Assembly: GCA_000955795.1 (NCBI GenBank)
Contig: JYOB01000004.1
Location: forward strand, 1 to 64,000
Direction of reading: 5' to 3'
Length of the DNA: 64,000 nucleotides
Origin: Burkholderiaceae bacterium 26
GTDB taxonomy: Bacteria > Pseudomonadota > Gammaproteobacteria > Burkholderiales > Burkholderiaceae
Shown: positions 1 through 8,566 of the stretch, in pieces
Layout of the letters: every line of letters begins with the position of its first letter
Numbering within the stretch: position 1 is the first letter of the stretch
The notes under the pieces: generated by a model
What the model saw: only the letters and a program-made list of their open reading frames with translations
Databases searched by the model: none
Told to the model about the DNA's origin: nothing
Program-made: the position numbers and the translations under genes

Positions 1-80
1 GCGAGGCCTACCGCGCCGCCCTCCCCAAAGAACCCACCCCACAAGACCGCCGGGCAATGCGCCGCGCCCGCAAATGGTGA
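1..80 (+). CDS. C-terminal end of an unidentified protein (partial)
   Basis: An open frame enters from the left edge (codons start at base 3) and stops with TGA at 78-80. Its last residues are basic and end in ARKW. It finishes 10 bases before the next ATG on the same strand, so the two genes are probably co-transcribed. Too little is present to name a family. Confidence 0.45.
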   Translation, partial: EAYRAALPKEPTPQDRRAMRRARKW

Positions 81-90
81 CGGTGCGCCC

Positions 91-384
91 ATGTCGAAAC
101 CCATCCGCGAGCGCTACCCCTCGCTCACCCTTGCCGAACTCCACAAGCTGGCCGAAGAACACCGCGACAACGAAACCGTCATGCGCCTGCTGTGGGAGAT
201 TCGCGCCCTTCACGTCGTTGGATACAACGCCTGGCGCGTGGAGGCTGAGCACCACTTCGTCTACCCTGACAACCCACAGGGCGCCGCGCTTTTTGCACTG
301 CGCAGAGCGCTTCAAGAAGAGCAGTGGCTCCCCGAAATGGTCGACAAGCTGAACGGCAAAGGCACTCACAGGCAGCGCTGGTAA
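91..384 (+). CDS. Small hypothetical protein
   Basis: A 97-residue protein rich in Glu, Arg and Leu, predicted mostly helical, with the central motif VGYNAWRVEAEHHF. No signal peptide or membrane segment is visible. It starts 10 bases after the end of the preceding partial gene. An overlapping frame opening at 74 has an unlikely composition (many Thr, Ser and Pro) and was discarded. I do not recognise the family; compact co-directional genes of this kind are common in prophage or genomic-island DNA, but that is only context. Confidence 0.5.
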   Translation: MSKPIRERYPSLTLAELHKLAEEHRDNETVMRLLWEIRALHVVGYNAWRVEAEHHFVYPDNPQGAALFALRRALQEEQWLPEMVDKLNGKGTHRQRW

Positions 385-424
385 ACCATCGCGCTCCCTA
401 TCGTGTGGTGCCGCCGCGCCCCCG

Positions 425-775
425 TTATGCCCGAGGTCGATACCCCGCCAGCGTGCGATCGCACGCCGACAGAGCGACGCGCTCGTTCCGCATATGCGCG
501 CGAGCACGTGTCTGCATATCGTGAAAGGCGTTTAGAAGGGCCACACACACATCGATGTCAGAAACCTCGTCTGACACCAGATCCTTTTCCGGCGTGTCCA
601 CCTCGATGTGCACAAAGAACGGCCCGCCTGAAACCGGCCTTGATGCGTCCGCCGCAACGCTCACCCGGCATCGCGTGGTTTCGCATAGGGTTGCCTCGAG
701 GCGCATGACAAACCGGTTTACCGCAGCCTCAATAGCGTCGGATTGAGGGAGATTTTCGAACTGAATTTCGACCAT
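425..775 (-). CDS. HPF/RaiA-like ribosome hibernation protein
   Basis: About 116 residues. The pattern is that of the S30EA/HPF/RaiA fold: an N-terminal strand with FENLPQSDAIEAAV, a central CRVSVAA strand, FFVHIEVDTPEKDL, and a C-terminal helix ALLNAFHDMQTRARAH. Proteins of this family bind the 30S subunit and help make inactive 70S or 100S ribosomes in starvation or low oxygen. It is a short form without the dimerisation tail of long HPF. I place the start at the ATG of MVEIQFENL; an upstream ATG at 811 would add 12 residues and neither has a strong ribosome site. It is divergent from a second HPF-like gene at 1066. Confidence 0.6.
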   Translation of the reverse strand: MVEIQFENLPQSDAIEAAVNRFVMRLEATLCETTRCRVSVAADASRPVSGGPFFVHIEVDTPEKDLVSDEVSDIDVCVALLNAFHDMQTRARAHMRNERVALSACDRTLAGYRPRA

Positions 776-969
776 GATTCGGAATGTCCAGTCTGAGATA
801 GTCCTGCGCAAAATGCCCGTTCAATCTCATAGCCTACGTATCTGGGCCTTGAACACATTGATTTTCCGCAAGCCGCTCTGACGCGCTTCGGGGCGACCGC
901 TAGTAGCTTCGGCCGTGCGGTCAAAAACGCTCGGCTCTCTGCGAAAAAAATATCCCCGCTCTTCTTTCG

Positions 970-983
970 TTGATGGGCATCAA
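970..983. promoter_or_regulatory. Perfect FNR/Anr box
   Basis: TTGAT-GGGC-ATCAA matches the FNR consensus TTGATNNNNATCAA exactly. Its centre is about 90 bases before the HPF-like gene at 1066. A class II activated promoter centred at -41.5 would start near 1018 and give a leader of about 48 bases. An Fnr-type regulator is encoded at 2314. Confidence 0.75.
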
Positions 984-1065
984 TGCCACGCTCCCGCGAA
1001 GGCGAACAATGACCTGAACCGTCCGAGCACGGATGGACAGATCAAAATGAACGGGGAACGTAATC

Positions 1066-1401
1066 GTGGAATTGCCGCTGGATATTTGCTTTCAAGACGT
1101 GCCGTACACGAAGACAACAGAAGAAGATGTGGTCGTGCAAGGTGGCAGACTCAGCCACGCATGCAGTCAAATCTCTCGTTGCCGGGTCAGCCTCATACGC
1201 AACCAGCGAGTCTCTCTGGAGGGTACCCCCTACAGCGTGGAGCTCGATGTGATGACGCGCCGGCATCAGCACGTATTCAGTAAGATGTCCGGCAACGACG
1301 TGCGCACTGCACTCCGCGATGCCTTTACGGAAGTGATTCAAGAGCTGGAATCCGTGCTCGCCTTTGCCGAGCCGGCTCCGCTGCTTGCAAATGCGAGGTG
1401 A
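1066..1401 (+). CDS. HPF/RaiA-like ribosome hibernation protein (second copy)
   Basis: 111 residues with GTG start after the ribosome site GGGGAA. The layout again fits the HPF/RaiA fold: ELPLDICFQDVPYT, a central CRVSLIRNQRVS strand, YSVELDVM, and the terminal helix VRTALRDAFTEVIQELE. Sequence similarity to the divergent copy at 425-775 is low, so they are old paralogues or separate arrivals. The perfect FNR box upstream predicts induction at low oxygen, which fits hibernation factors of other proteobacteria. A small gene follows 3 bases later. Confidence 0.6.
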   Translation: MELPLDICFQDVPYTKTTEEDVVVQGGRLSHACSQISRCRVSLIRNQRVSLEGTPYSVELDVMTRRHQHVFSKMSGNDVRTALRDAFTEVIQELESVLAFAEPAPLLANAR

Positions 1402-1404
1402 GCT

Positions 1405-1671
1405 ATGGCCCCCGTTACAACGAGACGCGCCGGCTGGATCGACATTCGCACTCGACGCCGCACAAATCGGCGCTGGGAGTATCAATGCAGGCTTGTTTCA
1501 GCGGATGGACGCTGCTCGCGCTGGGCCGGCGACTGCAAACGTGATGGCTACGCTTCCAGAGATCAGGCGTTTGCTGCAGGATTGGCCTTGGGGGAAAGCC
1601 TTGCGGCGCGATTCACCGCGCCGGAGTCACCTGCCGATGAGAGCAACGACAGCCCTACTGCAAGGTATTAG
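1405..1671 (+). CDS. Small basic hypothetical protein
   Basis: 88 residues, Arg-rich at the N-terminus (RRAGWIDIRTRRRTNRRWEY), with an aromatic and cysteine core and a Glu/Asp/Ser tail. The start is preceded by AGGTGA, a good ribosome site, and lies 3 bases after the HPF-like gene, so it should be in the same FNR-controlled transcript. Its last 17 bases overlap the convergent gene at 1655. No family recognised. Confidence 0.55.
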   Translation: MAPVTTRRAGWIDIRTRRRTNRRWEYQCRLVSADGRCSRWAGDCKRDGYASRDQAFAAGLALGESLAARFTAPESPADESNDSPTARY

Positions 1672-2050
1672 TGTGGCCGGACTCGCCGACAAAGAAAGCC
1701 GAAGGGGCAACGGCGTCAATATCAAAGCCTTTGTCCCAAAGCATGTCCCCGGCCTGCAATTCCAGCCGAATACTCAACCAGTCGGCTACTCGACGGCACG
1801 CCTCCTCGCGTTCCCCCTCATTGAAACGGGTGTAGGTCGATATCTCTGCGCCCGTGAAATGAAGCACAAGCGAGCAATTGGCTGTCAGCCCGTAAGGACT
1901 GCTTGTTTGCCAGTCAGCTTCGACGTCGTAGCCGCCGGATTTAGTGCGAAATGTCCTGACAAATGCGCTTCGTGGCAGCGTTGCCGCAACCACAGCGCCC
2001 AACTCTCGTTCAGGGGCGCCCCCAGTCTCTTCTAGTTGTGCATTCAGCAT
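1655..2050 (-). CDS. Hypothetical protein
   Basis: 131 residues, no signal peptide or membrane segment; mixed alpha/beta pattern with SLVLHFTGAEISTYTRF and a terminal region ELQAGDMLWDKGFDID. The ATG is preceded by GGGGAA at suitable distance. It converges on and slightly overlaps the small gene at 1405. Function unknown. Confidence 0.55.
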   Translation of the reverse strand: MLNAQLEETGGAPERELGAVVAATLPRSAFVRTFRTKSGGYDVEADWQTSSPYGLTANCSLVLHFTGAEISTYTRFNEGEREEACRRVADWLSIRLELQAGDMLWDKGFDIDAVAPSAFFVGESGHTNTLQ

Positions 2051-2313
2051 TGCATTCCCCGCGTTCCGAAGCAGGACAGGTATCCATTTTCCGGAGCGTA
2101 CCTGCCGCGTCCGCTTTAATACTGACGGGGATCAATTCGCCCCGATATCTCGGTGCACCTGCGCAACGAATTCGGGGGCTGCGAATAATCAGTCACACCG
2201 AAAGAGAAAATGAGCGCACACGTTAGTGCACATATCCGATATCTGACTTGGCAACATGAAGTTCTGTGAACGACGGCCGATAACACTATCGTCTTTCTTC
2301 CCCTCTATGCCCA

Positions 2314-3045
2314 ATGTCCGATAGTGCCTCCAATCAAGGCTGTACCACGTGTCGAAACGGTCACCTTTGCTTTGCGCGCGGTTTGAACGCCCGTGAAGCC
2401 GCACTGGTCGAAGACATCGCACAGCGGAAAATCCGGGTAAAGAAAGGGGAATCGATCTTCCGATCGGGCGACGCCCTGGATGACGTCTACGCGGTCAAAT
2501 ACGGCACGTTTAAGCTCACGCTTGGCACAGCCGAAGGCCGCGAAATGATTGCCGCCTTCTACCTGAGCGGCGACATATTCGGCACGGACGGATTCGAATC
2601 GGATGCCCGCACCTCGACCGCAACCGCCCTGGAAGATTCCCAAGTCTGCGCCGTGTCGTGGAAGCACCTTGCCGAGTTGGCACAGCAAGAAGGCGCAATT
2701 CAAAAGCTCATGACGCAGATCTTCAGCGCGCGCATCGGCCGCAAGCAACGGCTAATGCTGTGCATCGGTTCAATGCGCGCCGAGGAGCGCGTCGCCACGT
2801 TCCTGCTAGATCTCTCGGAGCGTCTGAAAGAACGTGGCTTTTCCAATCGGCACATCATTCTGCGCATGGGTCGGGAAGAAATTGCTGAGCACCTCGCCAT
2901 GCAGATCGAGACCGTGAGCCGAATTTTCAGTTTGCTCGCGCGCGAGGGCATTTTGCGAGTCAATCATCGCGAAATTCAAATATTGGACATCCAGGGACTG
3001 GAGACGGTTGCCCAAGCGGGCGTTCAAAAGAATCGCGCGTTCTAA
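2314..3045 (+). CDS. fnr: Fnr/Anr-type oxygen-sensing transcription regulator
   Basis: 243 residues, the normal length for CRP/FNR proteins. The N-terminal cysteines (C10, C13, C19 in CTTCRNGHLC) plus the later cysteine of DSQVCAVSW (about residue 112) are the four ligands expected for the oxygen-labile [4Fe-4S] cluster. A cyclic-nucleotide-type beta barrel and dimer helix follow, then a helix-turn-helix around 195-220 (MGREEIAEHL, IETVSRIFSLL) whose E..SR recognition pattern suits TTGAT half sites. A perfect site lies at 970-983. It probably activates the neighbouring HPF-like genes under low oxygen. Chromosomes of this group often have more than one fnr-like gene, so this may be an accessory copy. 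Confidence 0.85.
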   Translation: MSDSASNQGCTTCRNGHLCFARGLNAREAALVEDIAQRKIRVKKGESIFRSGDALDDVYAVKYGTFKLTLGTAEGREMIAAFYLSGDIFGTDGFESDARTSTATALEDSQVCAVSWKHLAELAQQEGAIQKLMTQIFSARIGRKQRLMLCIGSMRAEERVATFLLDLSERLKERGFSNRHIILRMGREEIAEHLAMQIETVSRIFSLLAREGILRVNHREIQILDIQGLETVAQAGVQKNRAF

Positions 3046-3057
3046 GATCGCCCACGC

Positions 3058-3375
3058 TCAATGATCGCGAACCCCCTCGCCGTTCTGCCGCCGCAGCAGG
3101 ACCGCCCGCGTGGTCAAGACTTCGTCAAAGAACGCATCGCTGTATGCGGGCAATGATCCAAACTCAGCGGCCAGCGGGATCGCCTCTTCGAGGCTTTCGT
3201 TGAATGCATCGAGCACTGCATCCGCAACCGCAGGAGGCAAGTGAGGCAATACCGCCTCACGAAATTTCATCAGAACCACCATGCGCGCCGCAATGGCCCC
3301 CATGGATTCCAAATTCCGCCGGAGAACGGCTTTGACTTGAATGAGCTCGTCCGAATTTTCCGATTCGCTTGTCAT
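3058..3375 (-). CDS. Hypothetical protein
   Basis: About 105 residues, starting at the ATG of MTSESENSDEL, which is preceded by the strong ribosome site GGGGGAGA; the open frame extends further upstream without such a site. Mostly helical, acidic N-terminus, with PHLPPAVADAVLDAF in the middle. It converges on fnr with 12 bases between stops. No family recognised. Confidence 0.5.
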   Translation of the reverse strand: MTSESENSDELIQVKAVLRRNLESMGAIAARMVVLMKFREAVLPHLPPAVADAVLDAFNESLEEAIPLAAEFGSLPAYSDAFFDEVLTTRAVLLRRQNGEGVRDH

Positions 3376-3563
3376 ACGTCTCCCCCTGCCGTGTTGCGAA
3401 AGCACATCCCCCGTTTGAAGCGCACAGCTACCCACGCCTTGACTCCAAGTTAGGTATGCCTCTCTCATTTGCACAGAGGACGGGGGCATGCACATTTGAT
3501 CTTGCTCAAGCGCGGCCGCCACGCGGCGTATGATGAGACAGCCCACTCGGGAGCCCCGCACCC

Positions 3564-4499
3564 ATGTGCTACTCCGCCCAAATCGAAGCCGACTATCGAC
3601 GGTTCGTACACGAGTACGGCGCCATCATGTCGCTCGACGATTTCACGCGGATGGTGATGGAGTACTTCGCCAACCCGAAGATGCGCGTGCCGAAGGCCAT
3701 GACCGCGCACTTCCTCGAATCGCCCGAGACCGAAGAAGAAAAGAAGATCGCCGAGGTCATCCGCGCGCGCATGGCCGCAGACGAGATCGCGCTGCTGCAG
3801 GAGCTGGCCAAGCAGACCGAGCGGCTGGAGAAAGCCCAGCAGGCCCTCGCCGCCAAGGCCACCAAGAAGGCCGCTGAAGACGTCCGCATCGCCACCAACA
3901 AGATCGCGGCGGCCAAGGGCAAACTCGAAGAGCTCAACAGCACCGAGCTCAAGCCGCGCGACTCGCGCATCTACCCCGGCTGGTACGCGCCCGTGATGGT
4001 GATGGAAAACGGCCGGCGCGTCGTCAAACCGATGCGCTACCAGTGCCGCCCCGCCGGCAAACCGGCCTTCTACGACGAACAGTATCCCGGCACCTACAAC
4101 GCCCGCCGCGACAACCTGCGCGGTTTCTGGAAAGGCCAGTACGGCCACACGCACGGCCTTGTCCTGGTCGACGCGTTCTATGAGTACGTAGCCCAGCCAG
4201 ACGGCACAAACGCCATCGTCGAATTCCGCCCCGACCCGCCACAGACGCTGCTCGTCGCCTGCGTGTGGTCACACTGGCGCGCGACCAAGCCCGGCGAAAA
4301 GGATCTGCTGTCGTTCGCCATCATCACCGACGATCCGCCGCCGGAGATTGCAGAGGCCGGCCACGACCGCTGCCCGATTCCGATCAAGCCGGAGAACATT
4401 GATGCTTGGTTGAACCCGGAGCCGCGCAGCCTCGATGCGTCAGACGCGATTCTTGAGGACAAGCTGCGGCCGTTTTACGCGCATCGGCTTGCGACGTGA
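3564..4499 (+). CDS. SRAP-family protein (YedK/HMCES type)
   Basis: 311 residues beginning MCYSAQ: after removal of Met the catalytic Cys2 becomes N-terminal, the hallmark of SRAP proteins, which form a covalent crosslink to abasic sites in single-stranded DNA. Further family landmarks are NARRDNL (about 178-184), FYEY (about 205, the conserved Glu) and the C-terminal HDRCPIPI (conserved His). Compared with YedK (about 220 residues) it has an extra charged, probably coiled-coil insert at roughly 60-130 (repeated Ala, Lys and Glu). No LexA-like box was noticed. Standing alone between unrelated genes, it is probably a DNA-repair accessory gene. Confidence 0.85.
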   Translation: MCYSAQIEADYRRFVHEYGAIMSLDDFTRMVMEYFANPKMRVPKAMTAHFLESPETEEEKKIAEVIRARMAADEIALLQELAKQTERLEKAQQALAAKATKKAAEDVRIATNKIAAAKGKLEELNSTELKPRDSRIYPGWYAPVMVMENGRRVVKPMRYQCRPAGKPAFYDEQYPGTYNARRDNLRGFWKGQYGHTHGLVLVDAFYEYVAQPDGTNAIVEFRPDPPQTLLVACVWSHWRATKPGEKDLLSFAIITDDPPPEIAEAGHDRCPIPIKPENIDAWLNPEPRSLDASDAILEDKLRPFYAHRLAT

Positions 4500-4554
4500 C
4501 ATCGCTTCTGGCGGACTCCGCAACGGCGGCTTTCGAAGCCCGACCAGCCAGCCT

Positions 4555-5472
4555 CTAAGACTTGCCCTTGCGATCCCAAGGCGGTTCATCGCCGAACGTC
4601 TCGGCGAGATAATCGACAAACCGACGCACCTTCAACGGTATGCGCCGCGTGCTTGGGTAGACTGCCTGAATCGCTAGCTCAGCGGGGCGATAGGCCGGAA
4701 GCAACTCCACAAGTTCGCCGCGCCGGAGGTGCGCGCCGAACACGAAGGTCGGGCCGTACACAATACCCGCTCCCGCAACAGCGGCGGCGAGCAGCATCTG
4801 CGTGTTGTTGGCCGTCATCCGGCAAGGTCCGTCGATGACGTACGCGCGGTTCTCGTGGTCGCGCAATGTCCAATCTCCGGCCGATACGGCCTCGCTGAAC
4901 GCCAGTCGTTGCGCGCTCAGCAATTCTTCCGGCCTGCGCGGCGTTCCGTGGCGCTCGAGGTAGGCAGGAGAGGCACACACGACCATTCGGCAGGGCGCGA
5001 GCCTGCGCGTCGCAAGCCCCGGGGCCTCCAGCCGTCCAATCCGGATCGCCACGTCAACGCCTGCATCGATGAGATCGACATAGCGGTCGCCAAGCTGCAC
5101 CTCCACAGTGACGTTCGGGTGGTCCCCCATATAGCGCGCCACGACCTCGCCCAGGTGCATCGCGCCGAACGTGACAGGCGCCGCGATGCGCAACACACCG
5201 CGGGCCGTGCCTTGGGAGTCGCTCGCTTCCCGCCTCGCTTCATCGAAGGCTTCGAGAATCCGCTTGCAGCGTTCGTAATAGGTCTGACCTGTATCGGTCA
5301 GACTCAAGCGCCGTGTGGTGCGGTGCAGTAGCCGTGCATTCAGTTCGGCCTCGATGGCACTCACGTGCTTGCCGGCCATCGCTGCAGACAGCCCGAAGCG
5401 GCGCGCCGCCGCAGCCAGGCTGCCTTCCTCCACAGCGGCGACGAATACGCCCAGGCTTGTAAGCCGGTCCAT
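4555..5472 (-). CDS. LysR-family transcription regulator
   Basis: 305 residues: winged helix at 1-60 (SLAAAARRFGLSAAMAGKH, then LLHRTTRRLSLTDTG) and a periplasmic-binding-like effector domain after about residue 90. Divergent from the hydrolase gene at 5585 with a 112-base gap containing an inverted repeat, the usual layout for a LysR regulator and its target. The effector is unknown. Confidence 0.88.
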   Translation of the reverse strand: MDRLTSLGVFVAAVEEGSLAAAARRFGLSAAMAGKHVSAIEAELNARLLHRTTRRLSLTDTGQTYYERCKRILEAFDEARREASDSQGTARGVLRIAAPVTFGAMHLGEVVARYMGDHPNVTVEVQLGDRYVDLIDAGVDVAIRIGRLEAPGLATRRLAPCRMVVCASPAYLERHGTPRRPEELLSAQRLAFSEAVSAGDWTLRDHENRAYVIDGPCRMTANNTQMLLAAAVAGAGIVYGPTFVFGAHLRRGELVELLPAYRPAELAIQAVYPSTRRIPLKVRRFVDYLAETFGDEPPWDRKGKS

Positions 5473-5485
5473 GTTGCCCCCAATT

Positions 5486-5502
5486 CGATAACAGCATTAT
5501 CG
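5486..5502. promoter_or_regulatory. Inverted repeat, probable LysR operator
   Basis: CGATAA-CAGCA-TTATCG is a perfect 6-base inverted repeat just upstream of the LysR start and about 85 bases before the hydrolase start. Its place in the divergent gap makes it the likely recognition site. Confidence 0.5.
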
Positions 5503-5584
5503 GTTGAATAGTCTAATTCTTGGATTATCAAACTGGAGAATCGAATCTACGATGCGTGCATCAGCTAACGGACAGGGGTAAAAA

Positions 5585-6748
5585 ATGGTAATCGCGTCGA
5601 ACGGCACGCAAATTCACGTCAAACAACGCGGCAACGGCGAGTTGGCGTTGGTGTTCCTGCACTACTACGGTGGCTCGGCGCGAACATGGGACGCGGTAGC
5701 AGACGAACTGGCTGACAGGTACAGGATCGTTGCCACCGATCACCGTGGCTGGGGCGACTCCGAGGCGCCCGCCGACCACTACGGCATTGCTGATCTCGCC
5801 GCCGATGCCGAAGGCGTTATCGAAGCACTAGGACTCCGCCGCTACGTTCTGATCGGCCATTCGATGGGCGGAAAGGTTGCTCAACTGATCGCATCGCGCC
5901 GGCCGAATGGCCTGGAAGGTCTTGTGCTAGTCGCGCCGTCGCCGCCGTCGCCGATGCTCCTTTCCGACGCCCAGCGGGCGACATTGACCGGCGCCTATCA
6001 AACGCGCGAGTCAGTGGAATTCGTCATCGATCACATGTTGACCGCAAAACCGCTCAACGCCGCTTACCGCGAGCAGGTCATCGAGGACAGTCTGAGGGGC
6101 GCGCCGCAGGCCAAGTCGGCTTGGCCCGAGCTGGCCATGCGCGAAGACATTACTTCTGCAACAGCGTTGATCGACGCACCGACAATCGTCATCTCCGGCG
6201 AGCTTGACCAGGTGGATCGCATCGCAACACTCCAGGCAGAACTGTTGCCGCGCATCCCGCATGCGGCGATGCACGTTCTGCCCGGAACGGGACACTTGTC
6301 GCCGCTGGAAGCCCCGGCGGAGGTTGCGCGGCTCATTGGGCAATTCGTCGCTGCGATCGAAAGCAAGTCAGTCGTATGCCTTGCGCCCGATCAGGTTCCG
6401 GTTGCTTTCGATGCCGCGTTGAACGCCGGCGATCTCGATGCCGTGCTCGCCTTGTTCACCAACCAGGCCACGATGCGAATGACGGATGGCGAGGTGGTAC
6501 AGGAGAGCCCCGCCGGATTGCGCGCCGGATTGGCTCAGTTGCTGCAATTACGCCCGCGCATCCGTAACGAAGTGCGCCGCGTACTGACCAGCGGCGACAT
6601 AGGCCTCGTTCTGCTCGACTGGACCCTGAACGTGACGCTACCGGACGGCCGCGATCACGAAGAGCGCGGCACCGCTACGCAAGTGATGGAAAAGGGCCGC
6701 GATGGTGGGTGGAGGCTGCGGATCTCCAACCCGACTGGGTTGAACTGA
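5585..6748 (+). CDS. Alpha/beta hydrolase fused to a SnoaL-like domain
   Basis: 387 residues. Residues 1-260 form an alpha/beta hydrolase: nucleophile elbow GHSMGGK near residue 97, acid in SGELDQ, catalytic His in GTGHLSPLE. Residues about 275-387 look like a SnoaL/NTF2-type domain (DAALNAGDLDAVLALF, then a beta-rich tail ending in GWRLRISNP). SnoaL-like domains can be small-ligand binding or catalytic folds. A ribosome site AGGGG precedes the ATG. It is likely controlled by the divergent LysR regulator. Substrate unknown: esterase, lactonase or haloperoxidase-like are all possible. Confidence 0.8.
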   Translation: MVIASNGTQIHVKQRGNGELALVFLHYYGGSARTWDAVADELADRYRIVATDHRGWGDSEAPADHYGIADLAADAEGVIEALGLRRYVLIGHSMGGKVAQLIASRRPNGLEGLVLVAPSPPSPMLLSDAQRATLTGAYQTRESVEFVIDHMLTAKPLNAAYREQVIEDSLRGAPQAKSAWPELAMREDITSATALIDAPTIVISGELDQVDRIATLQAELLPRIPHAAMHVLPGTGHLSPLEAPAEVARLIGQFVAAIESKSVVCLAPDQVPVAFDAALNAGDLDAVLALFTNQATMRMTDGEVVQESPAGLRAGLAQLLQLRPRIRNEVRRVLTSGDIGLVLLDWTLNVTLPDGRDHEERGTATQVMEKGRDGGWRLRISNPTGLN

Positions 6749-6865
6749 AGGGCGTGGGTGGGGTGACGCCGTGGCGCAAACTAGATCCGCCCAGGGTCAT
6801 AGGAATCGATAAAGACTTCAAACTTACACGTGTCGCGGCAGAATCGATCTATCGCCCAAAAGGCT

Positions 6866-6887
6866 GCCACGCTTTCCCGAGCGTGGC
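6866..6887 (+). terminator. Hairpin after the hydrolase gene
   Basis: GCCACGCT-TTCCCG-AGCGTGGC forms a perfect 8-bp stem about 120 bases after the hydrolase stop. There is no T run, so termination would be weak or factor-assisted. Confidence 0.35.
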
Positions 6888-6913
6888 GCCTCCGGCTTAA
6901 AGCTTTGGCGATA

Positions 6914-7412
6914 TCAGAACAACCCCACCGGCTCCGCAGCCCGATCCCAGCTGTAAATAATCACCTCCCGCCGCCCCACCCCCTGCCCTCCGCCCACGGT
7001 GTAGTTGATCTCCACCGCCTCCATCTCGAACCCCGCAAAACACCTGCGGATATCCGGATGGTCATTCAGGCTGACGATGGCCTTGCCCTTCAAGCCGCGC
7101 ATGAGCGCCGCCATCCGCTCGTACTCGCTGAGCGGAAAATCCACCCCATACCCCTCGGTCTCCCAATACGGCGGGTCGAGGTAGAACAGCGTGTGCGGCC
7201 GGTCGTAGCGCTCGATGCAGTCGGCCCAGTTCAGGTTCTCGATGTACGTGCCGGCCAGGCGCAGGTGTGCGGCGCTCAATGACTCCTCGATGCGCAGCAG
7301 GTTTGGCGCGGGCGCCGTGGTGGCGCTGCCGAACGTCTGCCCTTCCAGCTTGGCGCCGAAGCACGTGTGCTGCAGGTAGTAGAAGTGCGCCGCGCGTTGG
7401 ATGTTGGTGCTC
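6914..7412 (-). pseudogene. Truncated duplicate of a phage-type Dam methylase
   Basis: The reading frame matches the C-terminal two thirds of the full Dam-like gene at 12233-13018 almost residue for residue (from NIQRAAHFYYLQ to the final GLF), including the catalytic motif DPPYWETEGYG. The N-terminal third, with the SAM-binding WIGGK motif, is missing: similarity stops abruptly near 7406. An ATG can be found upstream but the extra residues are unrelated, so the product should be inactive. The break lands in remains of a CMD-family gene on the other strand. Confidence 0.8.
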
Positions 7413-7417
7413 ATGCG

Positions 7418-7576
7418 ATGTTGAGCTTTCCTGCAAGCGCTCGGCACGGAGCTACAGAGGAGGCGATCATCGAGCTCTTGATGGTCGCGGGCTTCTATCA
7501 CACCATCAGTTATCTTACGAACGCACTTCCCTTGCCTCTGGAGGCATTTGCCCTACGCTTTACCGACGTAAAGTAA
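7418..7576 (+). pseudogene. C-terminal remnant of a carboxymuconolactone-decarboxylase-family gene
   Basis: The frame reads GATEEAIIELLMVAGFYHT and continues to a stop at 7574-7576, a typical C-terminal half of a CMD/AhpD-type protein (compare REQVIEAILQLIFYAGG in the intact CMD gene at 10311). The 5' half is absent, replaced by the truncated dam copy. Confidence 0.55.
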
Positions 7577-7652
7577 TCGAGCCAAACATTGGCGCACGAA
7601 CTACATGATCAAAGTGCCCGTGATGTATCGGGACGCTCCTATCTCTTGAGCT

Positions 7653-8525
7653 ATGCCAGCCGACTCCTCACTCATCAGCGTAACCGCCAAGGTCTCTGCC
7701 TACTATCGCCAATTCAGTGACATCCAGTTTGCTCAGGAGGCTTCTGAGCTAATCGGAGCTCGTGCCGCTTTCGAGAAGATCTTGAGCGAGCATGCCTTGA
7801 AGAGCGAGAACCTCACCTTTTACGCGCCCATGTTTGAGGCTCGCTACAAGAGCATTACAGAGCTGATTCGGAAGTTCGACTCATCCCAGGTCATCGAACT
7901 CGCAAGCGGATACTCGCTTCGAGGCCTCGATCTCACTCGTTGCGGTGACATCCGGTATGTGGAAACGGACCTTCCTGGTGTGATCCACACCAAGCTCGGC
8001 CTGCTCGAAGAAATTCGCAAGCATCACGTCATTCCACCCAACGCACAGCACGTTGTGACGGCCGCCGATGCGCTTGTCTTTGAAGAAGTCCAAGCAAGCG
8101 CAGCGTCTCTGGACCCGGCGCAGAGGCTGACCGTTCTGTGCGAAGGCCTGATTATGTATTTGTCCAAGGCTCAGACCGAGGTGCTCGCGCGCAATATTCG
8201 TCGACTACTCGGTGGCTTTGCCAGCGGCTGCTGGATTACGCCTGACTTCACCTTTAGATCGGAGGCAGCGAACCTGTCACCGGATCGGGTGCGACTGCGC
8301 GAAGCGATTACTGGCGTTACTCAAACGCAGCTCGACGCCTCTGCGTTTGACGACGAGCAAGACCTCATCGCATTCTTGGACCGCTTGGGATTGCGCGTGC
8401 AGGTTTTCAGTCAGGTCGACGAAACGCCTTCGTTCTCTTCCCTTAAAGCCCTTGGGCTGCCTCCCACGGTGATCGAGCGGCTCCGAGGAGTTTTACGGGT
8501 GTGGGTTATGACGATCGACTCGTGA
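7653..8525 (+). CDS. SAM-dependent methyltransferase of the LCMT/PPM1-like class
   Basis: 290 residues. The nucleotide-binding region VIELASGYSLRG (about 83-94) followed by VETDLPGVIHTKLGLLEEI and by LCEGLIMYLSKAQTEVL is the pattern of leucine-carboxyl-methyltransferase-like (PPM/Tcmp) enzymes, which methylate carboxyl or hydroxyl groups of varied small molecules. No partner gene is adjacent; a TetR gene follows on the opposite strand. The substrate cannot be inferred. Confidence 0.75.
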   Translation: MPADSSLISVTAKVSAYYRQFSDIQFAQEASELIGARAAFEKILSEHALKSENLTFYAPMFEARYKSITELIRKFDSSQVIELASGYSLRGLDLTRCGDIRYVETDLPGVIHTKLGLLEEIRKHHVIPPNAQHVVTAADALVFEEVQASAASLDPAQRLTVLCEGLIMYLSKAQTEVLARNIRRLLGGFASGCWITPDFTFRSEAANLSPDRVRLREAITGVTQTQLDASAFDDEQDLIAFLDRLGLRVQVFSQVDETPSFSSLKALGLPPTVIERLRGVLRVWVMTIDS

Positions 8526-8566
8526 CTGAGCGTCAATCCGAACCTACGGCCAACGACGCCCTCTCT

